Of a DNA stretch of 5,323 nt, positions 1 to 5,271 are shown piece by piece (the first letter of the stretch is position 1; the number at the start of each line of letters is the position of its first letter). The DNA comes from an uncultured Bacteroidota bacterium (GTDB taxonomy: Bacteria > Bacteroidota > Bacteroidia > NS11-12g > UBA955). Below the pieces are notes generated by a model. That model made no database searches and was not told the DNA's origin. It was given only the letters and a program-made list of their open reading frames with translations. Made by a program: the position numbers and the translations under genes. Where the stretch lies: NCBI GenBank assembly GCA_903879775.1, contig CAIRMY010000142.1, positions 1-5,323 on the forward strand. The letters are read 5' to 3'.

Positions 1-718
1 AATATAAAATTGAATCTTTCTTATAAATTCCGGTGTCGCAAACTGGCAAATTGGTTCCAATACTGAAGGTTCTTAAAGAACCACTCACTTGGCCTTCATT
101 GGAATATAAATATTTAATTCCCTTTTTATATACCAATGATGCATACCTACGTGGAACATTGGTGGCAACAAATTGCAATTTATGATCGCGTGCAAAATCA
201 ACCAAAGGTTGGTAATCTGTTACAAAATTATTCCATAGTTTGATTGATTTCTTAAGCTTTGCAACTCTTGGATCTGCTCCAAAACCCATTCCCATTGGAT
301 TGTTTGTATTCTGCTTTGCAGTATCTTTTTTCGGATTTAAATACTCATTTAAAGCAGTTTGTTGATCAGTCTCAAACATTTCAGCACCCAATACAATATT
401 CGAATGAACATCAAATAAATCTTGAGTTACTTGAAGTTCCAACCAATGTGAAATTGGGTTGTCATGTAATTCTCCAAAAAGCAAAACATCTCTGGAATCA
501 GGTTTTGTTCGGAAAGATTTTCGAACCGCTTTAATAAATTTTGCATAAGAAACTTTTTTTCCTTTTGAATCATATATTTGGAATGCTGCAATTTCATCAA
601 TAGATACTTTTTTGATTGCAACTTCAGTTTGATCGGAATGATTTTGTGCTCCAACTTCGTTTGAAAATAAAACACTCCAAATGAATGCGAGAACGAAACC
701 TTTAAATATCTTTGCCAT
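1..718 (-). CDS. ChaN/DUF399-family exported protein (possible haem-binding), 3' end outside window
   Basis: Reading the minus strand from the ATG at 718-716 gives 239 codons with no stop before the window edge, so the C-terminus is missing. Residues 1-25 look like a Sec signal peptide: a Lys-containing start, a hydrophobic core (GFVLAFIWSVLF) and a likely signal peptidase I site after VGA (residues 22-24). There is no lipobox Cys. The mature part carries ChaN/DUF399 (Tiki-like superfamily) signatures: LLFGELHDN at 79-87, with Glu83 and His85, followed by His91; GAEMFE at 111-116; and TDYQPLVDFA at 167-176 followed by ATNVPRRYA at 185-193. The family includes Campylobacter ChaN, a haem-binding outer-membrane lipoprotein, so a role in iron or haem handling is possible but inferred. 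The stretch between EYL (125-127) and LWNN (161-164) is longer than I would expect for the family and rich in Asn, Lys, Gly and Met. It is transcribed divergently from the glycosyltransferase gene. Confidence 0.85.
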   Translation of the reverse strand, partial: MAKIFKGFVLAFIWSVLFSNEVGAQNHSDQTEVAIKKVSIDEIAAFQIYDSKGKKVSYAKFIKAVRKSFRTKPDSRDVLLFGELHDNPISHWLELQVTQDLFDVHSNIVLGAEMFETDQQTALNEYLNPKKDTAKQNTNNPMGMGFGADPRVAKLKKSIKLWNNFVTDYQPLVDFARDHKLQFVATNVPRRYASLVYKKGIKYLYSNEGQVSGSLRTFSIGTNLPVCDTGIYKKDSILY

Positions 719-726
719 ACTACGAA

Positions 727-759
727 CAAATATAGTTTGAATCTAAAATATATTTGCAA
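727..759 (-). promoter_or_regulatory. Bacteroidota-type promoter for the ChaN-family gene
   Basis: On the minus strand, TATATTTG at 734-727 matches the TAnnTTTG -7 consensus of the Bacteroidota primary sigma factor. A TTG at 759-757 lies 22 bases upstream, inside the 17-23 base spacing accepted for that promoter class. Transcription would start about four or five bases before the ATG at 718, giving a very short leader. The assignment rests on consensus match and position only. Confidence 0.6.
749..756 (+). promoter_or_regulatory. -7-like element upstream of the GT87-type gene
   Basis: TATATTTG matches TAnnTTTG and lies 20 bases before the ATG at 777, so the leader would be about 16 bases. 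No TTG lies at the usual 17-23 base spacing upstream, so the -33 half is missing or degenerate. The element overlaps the TTG -33 of the divergent promoter by sequence, so the two promoters could compete for polymerase. Confidence 0.45.
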
Positions 760-776
760 TCAGCTGAATTATTGAT

Positions 777-1970
777 ATGAAATCCATTCTTCAAAATTAC
801 CAAAAGAACAAAATACTCTATTCGTTTACCCTCAGTCTTTTTGCCCTCATTGTATTCTTAGAGACCATTAATCATCGATTTGAAATGAATGATTTCAAAG
901 TGTATTATTTGGCCGGAAAAGCATTCTTTAACAATCAAGAAATTTATGGGGTTCAATTTGGACTTGCTTCAGGTTATTATAAATATTCACCGGTTTTTTT
1001 ATTGATTTTTAGTCCTTATTTGATATTTGGCTATAAAACTGCATGTATCATACATGCATTTATTCTTGCTATTGCAACAATACTAACCTTGATTTCTGCA
1101 AAAGAAATCTACCAAAAAATAATCAATCAACGCGAATTGCAAAATCGTTATTTATTCATATTTGCGATATTCATCATTGTAAATCATTTATTTAGAGAAA
1201 TCCATTTGGGAAACTTAAATATGATTATTGTGATGTTACTTTGTTTGGGAATCCAACAAATATTAAACGAAAAACAAATAGTGCCTGGGTTTTTCATTGC
1301 ATTAGCCATATTAATCAAACCCTATTTAATCATTCTCGCAATTCCATTATTTTTTCATAAAAAATTCGGTTTCTTAATGAGTCTCGGAGCATGGCTTGGG
1401 ATATTATTGATTTCTCCAATCACATATTTAGGATTCAATAAATTCATTCTAATGAACAAACATTGGATTCATGAAATCTTTCAACACGGCGCCTATTTAT
1501 ATAGCAATCACACATTTACTTCACTCATTAGACAGTATGTAACTGAAGCTTTAAATGATCATTCACATTTGTATTTTCTAATTGCATTTACGCTGGCCTA
1601 TGTTCTAATTTATTTTGCTTTACTCAAAAAATATTCAGCTATATCTGAAAAAAACAATAGCAAGTCACTTGTATTTTCATACTTTATTCTATTATCTCTT
1701 ATACCAAATATATTGATAACAGATACAGAACACTTCTTGTATTCAACACCAATCATTCTATTTTCAATTTATTCACTTTATTCAAACCTCAACACAAAAT
1801 ACATAATTGCATTTGTTATATTTTCAATACTTTACGCCATTAATTCACCAGATATTTTAGGAAAATTTTTATCAGCAAAATTCGAAGATTTAGGAATTTT
1901 AGGAATGGCAAATCTGGGGCTAATTGTTACATTTATTTTGCTTCAACGCAATCAGAAAAAGAATGAATGA
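777..1970 (+). CDS. GT87 (DUF2029)-type polyprenyl-phosphate-dependent membrane glycosyltransferase
   Basis: A 397-residue, very hydrophobic protein with about 11-12 membrane-spanning stretches (near residues 14-31, 73-86, 89-107, 125-138, 148-164, 170-192, 197-218, 264-283, 297-314, 322-337, 341-356 and 374-389). This is the architecture of GT-C glycosyltransferases. GT87 hallmarks are visible. MNDFKVYYLAGKAFF at 37-51 holds the acidic residue (Asp39) in the first outer loop that is expected to be catalytic. GYYKYSP is at 66-72, HLGNLNM at 143-149, LIKPY at 179-183 and TDTEHFLY at 315-322. Family members such as the mycobacterial mannosyltransferases move a sugar from a polyprenyl-phosphate donor to a glycolipid or glycan on the outer face of the inner membrane. 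The donor and acceptor here cannot be told. An in-frame stop at 765-767 confines the start to 777. No neighbouring gene points to a particular glycan. Confidence 0.82.
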   Translation: MKSILQNYQKNKILYSFTLSLFALIVFLETINHRFEMNDFKVYYLAGKAFFNNQEIYGVQFGLASGYYKYSPVFLLIFSPYLIFGYKTACIIHAFILAIATILTLISAKEIYQKIINQRELQNRYLFIFAIFIIVNHLFREIHLGNLNMIIVMLLCLGIQQILNEKQIVPGFFIALAILIKPYLIILAIPLFFHKKFGFLMSLGAWLGILLISPITYLGFNKFILMNKHWIHEIFQHGAYLYSNHTFTSLIRQYVTEALNDHSHLYFLIAFTLAYVLIYFALLKKYSAISEKNNSKSLVFSYFILLSLIPNILITDTEHFLYSTPIILFSIYSLYSNLNTKYIIAFVIFSILYAINSPDILGKFLSAKFEDLGILGMANLGLIVTFILLQRNQKKNE

Positions 1971-2025
1971 TATTCAAACAAATGACAGCGAATTATTTCC
2001 GCTAGAAGATATTCCGAAATTTCTT

Positions 2026-2033
2026 TATATTTG
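2026..2033 (+). promoter_or_regulatory. -7-like element four bases before the orphan gene's ATG
   Basis: TATATTTG is a perfect TAnnTTTG match and is separated from the ATG at 2038 by only ATAC. If transcription starts at the usual distance downstream, the mRNA begins at or within a base of the ATG and is essentially leaderless. I see no TTG at the expected -33 distance (it would have to end between about 2002 and 2008), so the promoter is incomplete by consensus. Confidence 0.45.
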
Positions 2034-2037
2034 ATAC

Positions 2038-2556
2038 ATGTTTGCAAATGCGGCGAGAAAAGTAGCCACAGCTGGTGGGGTTAGAAGATTGGCTTCAGCT
2101 GCCGCAGGAACCGGTATGGCGGCCTATGGAGCTTATTCTAAAGTTAACAATGGAATGACAAGCGTAGCCGGTTTACATGAACATGGAATGGGCGCTTATG
2201 ATTCATTTTCAAAAGGAAATGTTGGAGATGGCATTGGTCATGGTTCGAAATTTGTTGGAAGTGGTTTAGAATTAATGAGTCACCCTGCTGCTCAAGCTTC
2301 CGCGGGAATGTTTAATTTTATGGGCGACAGCATACTTACGAAAGGTAAAGGGTTGGATAAATACTCAGCTCAAGCCGGCGCAGGAATCATGGATACAGTA
2401 AAAGATTCTACCAAAGGCAGTGTTTCACCATCTGCTACAGGTAAACTTTCAGTGGTAAGTCATGCCATGAAAGCATTTGCCGATAGAGATAAACACATGG
2501 AAACCTACAAAAAGTTAAGTCCGCATTTAGAAACTGCTGCCGGATATTTGAAATAA
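2038..2556 (+). CDS. Hypothetical Gly/Ala/Ser-rich protein, 172 residues
   Basis: I do not recognise this protein. By hand count it has about 27 Ala, 25 Gly, 18 Ser and 10 Met, and no Cys or Trp. It divides into a basic start (residues 1-18, with Arg7, Lys8, Arg16 and Arg17), a small-residue segment (19-32, SAAAGTGMAAYGA), a Gly/His/Ser-rich middle (35-77) in which GAY plus a nearby SK and Asn recur at 31-38 and 52-61, and a more ordinary, probably helical tail (136-172) rich in Lys and Glu. No clear Sec or lipoprotein signal and no strong membrane helix is visible, though the glycine spacing resembles membrane-associating or pre-toxin segments of secreted proteins; that is only a resemblance. 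GC is about 43%, against roughly 30% in the preceding gene, partly because of the Gly and Ala codons. An in-frame TGA at 2032-2034 rules out a longer N-terminus. A second possible start is Met27 at 2116, which has GGAA seven bases upstream. It is probably a real gene, given its length, biased composition and promoter-like element. Confidence 0.65.
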   Translation: MFANAARKVATAGGVRRLASAAAGTGMAAYGAYSKVNNGMTSVAGLHEHGMGAYDSFSKGNVGDGIGHGSKFVGSGLELMSHPAAQASAGMFNFMGDSILTKGKGLDKYSAQAGAGIMDTVKDSTKGSVSPSATGKLSVVSHAMKAFADRDKHMETYKKLSPHLETAAGYLK

Positions 2557-2638
2557 GGTGCAAATCAAAAAGGCGGAGCAGATTTATATTAAGAAAATTA
2601 TTTGCCTTCTCTAATTTTATATAATTTTTTTCTTTTAC

Positions 2639-2650
2639 TTGTTTAAACAA
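2639..2650. repeat. 12-bp perfect palindrome over the -33 element
   Basis: TTGTTTAAACAA is perfectly self-complementary, and its left end is the TTG of the pirin promoter. The position suggests a possible operator for a dimeric regulator, but a palindrome of this length can occur by chance in a few kilobases of AT-rich DNA. Confidence 0.4.
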
Positions 2651-2667
2651 ATAAATAATTATATTTG
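2639..2667 (+). promoter_or_regulatory. Complete Bacteroidota-type promoter for the pirin gene
   Basis: TTG at 2639-2641 and TATATTTG at 2660-2667 are separated by 18 bases, which matches both halves of the TTG-N17-23-TAnnTTTG promoter. Only AAT separates the -7 element from the ATG at 2671, so the transcript should start at or next to the start codon. This is the best-formed promoter in the window. Confidence 0.65.
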
Positions 2668-2670
2668 AAT

Positions 2671-3798
2671 ATGGCAATTCAACGAAGAAGTTTTTTGACT
2701 CGATTAGGATTGGGATTGGGTGCAATTGTAACCTCATCTTTTGAAAGTGCTGGAAATACAATCCGTAAAAAAATGGAAGATTTTGACCCAATTATAGACA
2801 TTCAACCTATGGGATTTCAATGGGAAACCATGGACCCTTTTTTGTTTTGCGTACATCACGAAGATTATTTCCCAAAGGGAAATGAACAAATGGGACCTGC
2901 TGAATCTTTGGCTGGCAGATCTCTAGGTGATGATTTTATCATTAAAAATGGTTATCGGATGTATCATGGAAAGAAAGTACCTGGATTTCCAGGACATCCG
3001 CACAGAGGATTTGAAACGATAACCGTGGTTAGAAAGGGATTGGTAGATCATGCTGATTCTATGGGCGCTTCTGGTAGATATGGAAACGGTGATGTACAAT
3101 GGATGACAGCCGGAAAAGGAGTTCAACATTCAGAAATGTTTCCTTTATTGAGTCAAGACAAAGACAATCCTTTAGAATTATTTCAAATCTGGTTAAATTT
3201 ACCGGGTGCTAAAAAAATGTCAGATCCACATTTTTCAATGTTTTGGTCTGAAAACATTCCGAAGCTCAACATAGAAAGCGCGAACAATAAAGTAAGTTTG
3301 GTGGAAATCATGGCGGGTAATTTTGGAACAACTAAAAGTTTAAATCCACCTCCCAATTCATGGGCATCAAACAATGCCAATGAGGTTGCAATTTGGAATG
3401 TCATTATGGAAAAAGATGCCAAAATTACACTTCCAAAAGCAAGCGAAGGTGTGAATAGAACTTTATATTTTTATGAGGGACAAGAACTTGTCATTGCTGG
3501 AAAAGCTGTATCCAATTACAAATTGGTTAAATTACGCACTACCCAAGAAGTTGAAATCATTGCAACCTCTGAAAACTGTAAATTTTTAGTCTTGCAGGGA
3601 AAACCAATTGGAGAACCTGTCATGTCTTATGGGCCATTTGTAATGAACACAAAAGAAGAGATTCAGCAGGCTTTCAATGATTACCACGAAACCCAATACG
3701 GAGGTTGGCCTTGGCCACGCTACGACCAAGTTCACGACCGAAGTAAAGGTCGTTTTGCAAAATACGCAAACGGCAAAATTGAAGAGCGAGCGGGATAA
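2671..3798 (+). CDS. Pirin-family bicupin with a twin-arginine-type export signal
   Basis: A 375-residue protein. The N-terminal cupin carries the pirin signature HPHRGFETITVV at 109-120, then GDVQWMTAGKGVQHSE at 140-155. By alignment with human pirin, His109, His111, His153 and Glu155 are the expected metal ligands, all present and correctly spaced. The C-terminal cupin ends with the typical LQGKPIGEPVMSYGPFVMNT (308-327). A GGWPWPRYDQVH tail (344-355), common in Bacteroidota pirins, follows. Pirins are iron proteins; some oxidise flavonols such as quercetin and others act as redox-sensitive regulators, so the substrate here is unknown. Unusually, the protein begins with QRRSFLTRLGLGLGAIV (4-20), a twin-arginine motif followed by a weakly hydrophobic core, which predicts Tat export of the folded, metal-loaded protein. 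The cleavage site is not clear. ATG 2671 is preferred over an in-frame TTG at 2665 because that TTG lies inside the -7 element. Confidence 0.9.
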   Translation: MAIQRRSFLTRLGLGLGAIVTSSFESAGNTIRKKMEDFDPIIDIQPMGFQWETMDPFLFCVHHEDYFPKGNEQMGPAESLAGRSLGDDFIIKNGYRMYHGKKVPGFPGHPHRGFETITVVRKGLVDHADSMGASGRYGNGDVQWMTAGKGVQHSEMFPLLSQDKDNPLELFQIWLNLPGAKKMSDPHFSMFWSENIPKLNIESANNKVSLVEIMAGNFGTTKSLNPPPNSWASNNANEVAIWNVIMEKDAKITLPKASEGVNRTLYFYEGQELVIAGKAVSNYKLVKLRTTQEVEIIATSENCKFLVLQGKPIGEPVMSYGPFVMNTKEEIQQAFNDYHETQYGGWPWPRYDQVHDRSKGRFAKYANGKIEERAG

Positions 3799-3839
3799 AA
3801 TAGAAATTCACCAAATCAATAAAATTCAGAATTTATCAA

Positions 3840-3847
3840 TAACTTTG
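3840..3847 (+). promoter_or_regulatory. -7-like element four bases before the GH53 gene
   Basis: TAACTTTG fits TAnnTTTG and ends four bases before the ATG at 3852, the same spacing as for the gene at 2038. No TTG is found at the expected -33 position. The following GGAGG (3847-3851) touches the ATG directly and is too close to serve as a Shine-Dalgarno site for it. The gene could also be read through from the pirin gene 53 bases upstream, since no terminator separates them. Confidence 0.4.
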
Positions 3848-3851
3848 GAGG

Positions 3852-4985
3852 ATGCATAGGTTTAAGCGTTGGATCACTTTTCTGTCTTTTTCAATCATCT
3901 TTTTAACGATTGAATCTTGCGAAAAAACCAACACCACCAACCAACAAGCTATTCAAAATATTTTGAGTTTCGACACTGTAAAAGCTTGGGATATAACAAC
4001 ATTTGCAGCTTGGCAAAATTCAAATCCTACTTTGTTCGATAGCTCTGGAAATCAAATTCAGATCTTAGAATTCGCAAAAAAAGTTGGTGTTAATACCATT
4101 CGTTTGAGAATTCTAAATGGCACACAACAGTTTCCTCACGCAACAATTTCGCAGTTGCTGACACTTTCAAAGCAGGCATACCAAAACAATATTGCTATCT
4201 GGCTAGATTTTCATTATTCCGATGTTTGGGCTGATCCTGGAAATCAAACCGTACCGAAACAATGGGAAGGTTTAACGCTTAAAAACCTGTGTGACAGCGT
4301 TGAGTCATACACTTATCTAATCACCAACCTATTTGTAGCACAAGGCACACCGCCAGCAATCGTGCAAATTGGCAATGAAATAAGTCCAGGAATGATGTGG
4401 CCAATAGGCAAATTCAATGGAGCGGTTGCCGAAGCGAAAAATGTAACATCTTTGTTTTTATCTGGAACAAATGGGGTGAAACGGGCTTCGAAAGAAAGTA
4501 AAATCATGCTTCATTTGGCAGGAAATTCAAATACCATTTGGTGGGTTGGAAATGAATTTCTCAATGCAGGAATAACATTTGATCTTTGGGGATTTTCATA
4601 TTATGGCAACTGGCATGGTTGCGATACAAAAGCATTTATGCAAACTTGCGACAATTTGAGCCGTAGAAATTCAAAACCATTTGTAATCGCTGAAACTGCA
4701 TACCCACATACGTTGAATTGGCAAGATCAAATGAACAATGTATTTGGCTTAACCAGTCAATTATGTTCAAATTATACCGCAACGGAAGATGGTCAATACA
4801 ATTGGCTTCGAAATGTTTGGTTTGAAGGATCAAAATTCTCAAATTTTCGAGGGATGGGATATTGGGAACCGGCTTGGGTAACAGACAAAAATGGCAACAA
4901 TACGAATGGAAGTCCATGGGAAAATATGGGTCTCTTTGATTTCGATCACAAAGCACTGAAAGGCGCATACTTTAATTGGAAATAA
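3852..4985 (+). CDS. GH53 arabinogalactan endo-beta-1,4-galactanase, predicted lipoprotein
   Basis: A 377-residue enzyme of glycoside hydrolase family 53, which cleaves beta-1,4-galactan chains such as those of pectic arabinogalactan, using a (beta/alpha)8 barrel and a retaining mechanism. The start is fixed because an in-frame TAA lies at 3840-3842. Residues 1-23 are a lipoprotein signal ending in the lipobox-like IESC, with Cys23 the predicted lipidated residue, so the enzyme should sit in a membrane, probably the outer one. GH53 motifs follow in order: GVNTIRLR at 79-86; LDFHYSDVWADPG at 118-130; VQIGNE at 171-176 with Glu176 as acid/base; YYGNWHG at 250-256; VIAETAYP at 278-285 with Glu281 as nucleophile; GYWEPAW at 336-342; and SPWENMGLFDF at 354-364. 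The usual N-terminal GADIS motif is replaced by KAWDIT (44-49). There is no carbohydrate-binding module and no SusC/SusD neighbour. The last codons overlap the dehydratase gene. Confidence 0.92.
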   Translation: MHRFKRWITFLSFSIIFLTIESCEKTNTTNQQAIQNILSFDTVKAWDITTFAAWQNSNPTLFDSSGNQIQILEFAKKVGVNTIRLRILNGTQQFPHATISQLLTLSKQAYQNNIAIWLDFHYSDVWADPGNQTVPKQWEGLTLKNLCDSVESYTYLITNLFVAQGTPPAIVQIGNEISPGMMWPIGKFNGAVAEAKNVTSLFLSGTNGVKRASKESKIMLHLAGNSNTIWWVGNEFLNAGITFDLWGFSYYGNWHGCDTKAFMQTCDNLSRRNSKPFVIAETAYPHTLNWQDQMNNVFGLTSQLCSNYTATEDGQYNWLRNVWFEGSKFSNFRGMGYWEPAWVTDKNGNNTNGSPWENMGLFDFDHKALKGAYFNWK

Positions 4986-5239
4986 AACAATTTACGAAAC
5001 ACTGGAAAAAAGAAGAAAACCAACTTCAAAAAACATTCGAGTTCAAAGATTTTGAAACCGCGATACAATTCATGCAACAGGCATCAATTGAAATAAGTCT
5101 TTTGAACCATCACCCAGAATGGACCAATATTTACAACAAAGTGGAGGTTAAATTAACCACGCACGATGCAAGCAATACTGTCACTCAAAAAGATTTTGAT
5201 TTGGCAGAGATATTGGATAAGGTTTTTGAAAAGATGTAA
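4976..5239 (+). CDS. Pterin-4a-carbinolamine dehydratase (4a-hydroxytetrahydrobiopterin dehydratase)
   Basis: This 87-residue protein matches the PCD/DCoH family over its whole length. NHHPEWTNIYNKVEVKLTTH (44-63) contains the active-site triad His45, His46 and His63, with the 17-residue spacing seen in mammalian DCoH (His62 to His79), and is followed by TQKDFDLA (70-77). The enzyme dehydrates 4a-hydroxytetrahydropterin, the product of aromatic amino acid hydroxylases, so that the cofactor can be recycled; no hydroxylase gene is visible here. An in-frame TAA at 4973-4975 lies directly before TTG 4976, and the next in-frame ATG is codon 33, inside the fold, so TTG is the most likely start. The core needed by the family begins near His9-Trp10, so a start at another non-ATG codon such as ATA 4982 cannot be excluded. 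The gene overlaps the end of the GH53 gene by 10 bases, which implies co-transcription and probably coupled translation. Confidence 0.9.
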   Translation: MEIKQFTKHWKKEENQLQKTFEFKDFETAIQFMQQASIEISLLNHHPEWTNIYNKVEVKLTTHDASNTVTQKDFDLAEILDKVFEKM

Positions 5240-5244
5240 AACAA

Positions 5245-5270
5245 AAAAAACCACCTCGAGGTGGTTTTTT
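5245..5270. terminator. Bidirectional intrinsic terminator between the dehydratase gene and the tRNA
   Basis: The 26-base block is perfectly self-complementary, with a CCACC/GGTGG core around TCGA. Flanking runs give T6 on the plus strand (5265-5270) and T8 on the minus strand (complement of A at 5243-5250). It starts five bases after the dehydratase stop codon and ends one base before the 3' end of the convergent tRNA, so it can terminate both transcripts. Confidence 0.88.
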
Positions 5271-5271
5271 G

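Noticed and set aside
573..580. Additional TATATTTG octamer on the plus strand, and another on the minus strand at 1712-1705, as promoters
   Set aside because: Both lie inside coding sequence and no gene start follows them at a sensible distance; they probably arise from the AT-rich composition.
259..759. Other open frames at 259-534 (plus) and 427-759 (minus)
   Set aside because: They run in wrong frames across the ChaN-family gene, whose reading frame has clear family motifs; they show no protein-like features. The same holds for antisense frames inside the pirin and GH53 genes and the plus-strand frame at 3677-3859.
1963..2034. A 23-codon open frame (ATG overlapping the glycosyltransferase stop, ending TGA at 2032-2034)
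   Set aside because: It is very short, shows no recognisable sequence pattern, and its end lies inside the -7-like element of the next gene; it is more simply intergenic DNA.
2594..2631. Hairpin AAAATTA/TAATTTT (2594-2600 with 2612-2618) followed by a T7 run, as a terminator for the orphan gene
   Set aside because: The stem is only seven A-T pairs with an 11-base loop and a six-base gap before the T-run, too unstable to call; such structures are expected by chance in this AT-rich spacer. The remainder of 2557-2638 shows nothing else.
2665..2670. TTG start two codons upstream of the pirin ATG
   Set aside because: The TTG is part of the TATATTTG -7 element and would not be in the transcript; the ATG at 2671 directly precedes a good Tat signal.
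3847..3851. GGAGG as a Shine-Dalgarno site for the GH53 gene
   Set aside because: It touches the ATG with no spacer, and no other in-frame start lies downstream at a usable distance.
3852..4985. Part of a polysaccharide utilisation locus
   Set aside because: No SusC, SusD, sensor or second carbohydrate-active enzyme lies on either side within the window.
4970..5239. Programmed frameshift joining GH53 to the dehydratase
   Set aside because: GH53 ends with a normal family C-terminus and a stop, the dehydratase is complete by itself, and no slippery heptamer is seen at the overlap. A 10-base operon overlap explains it.
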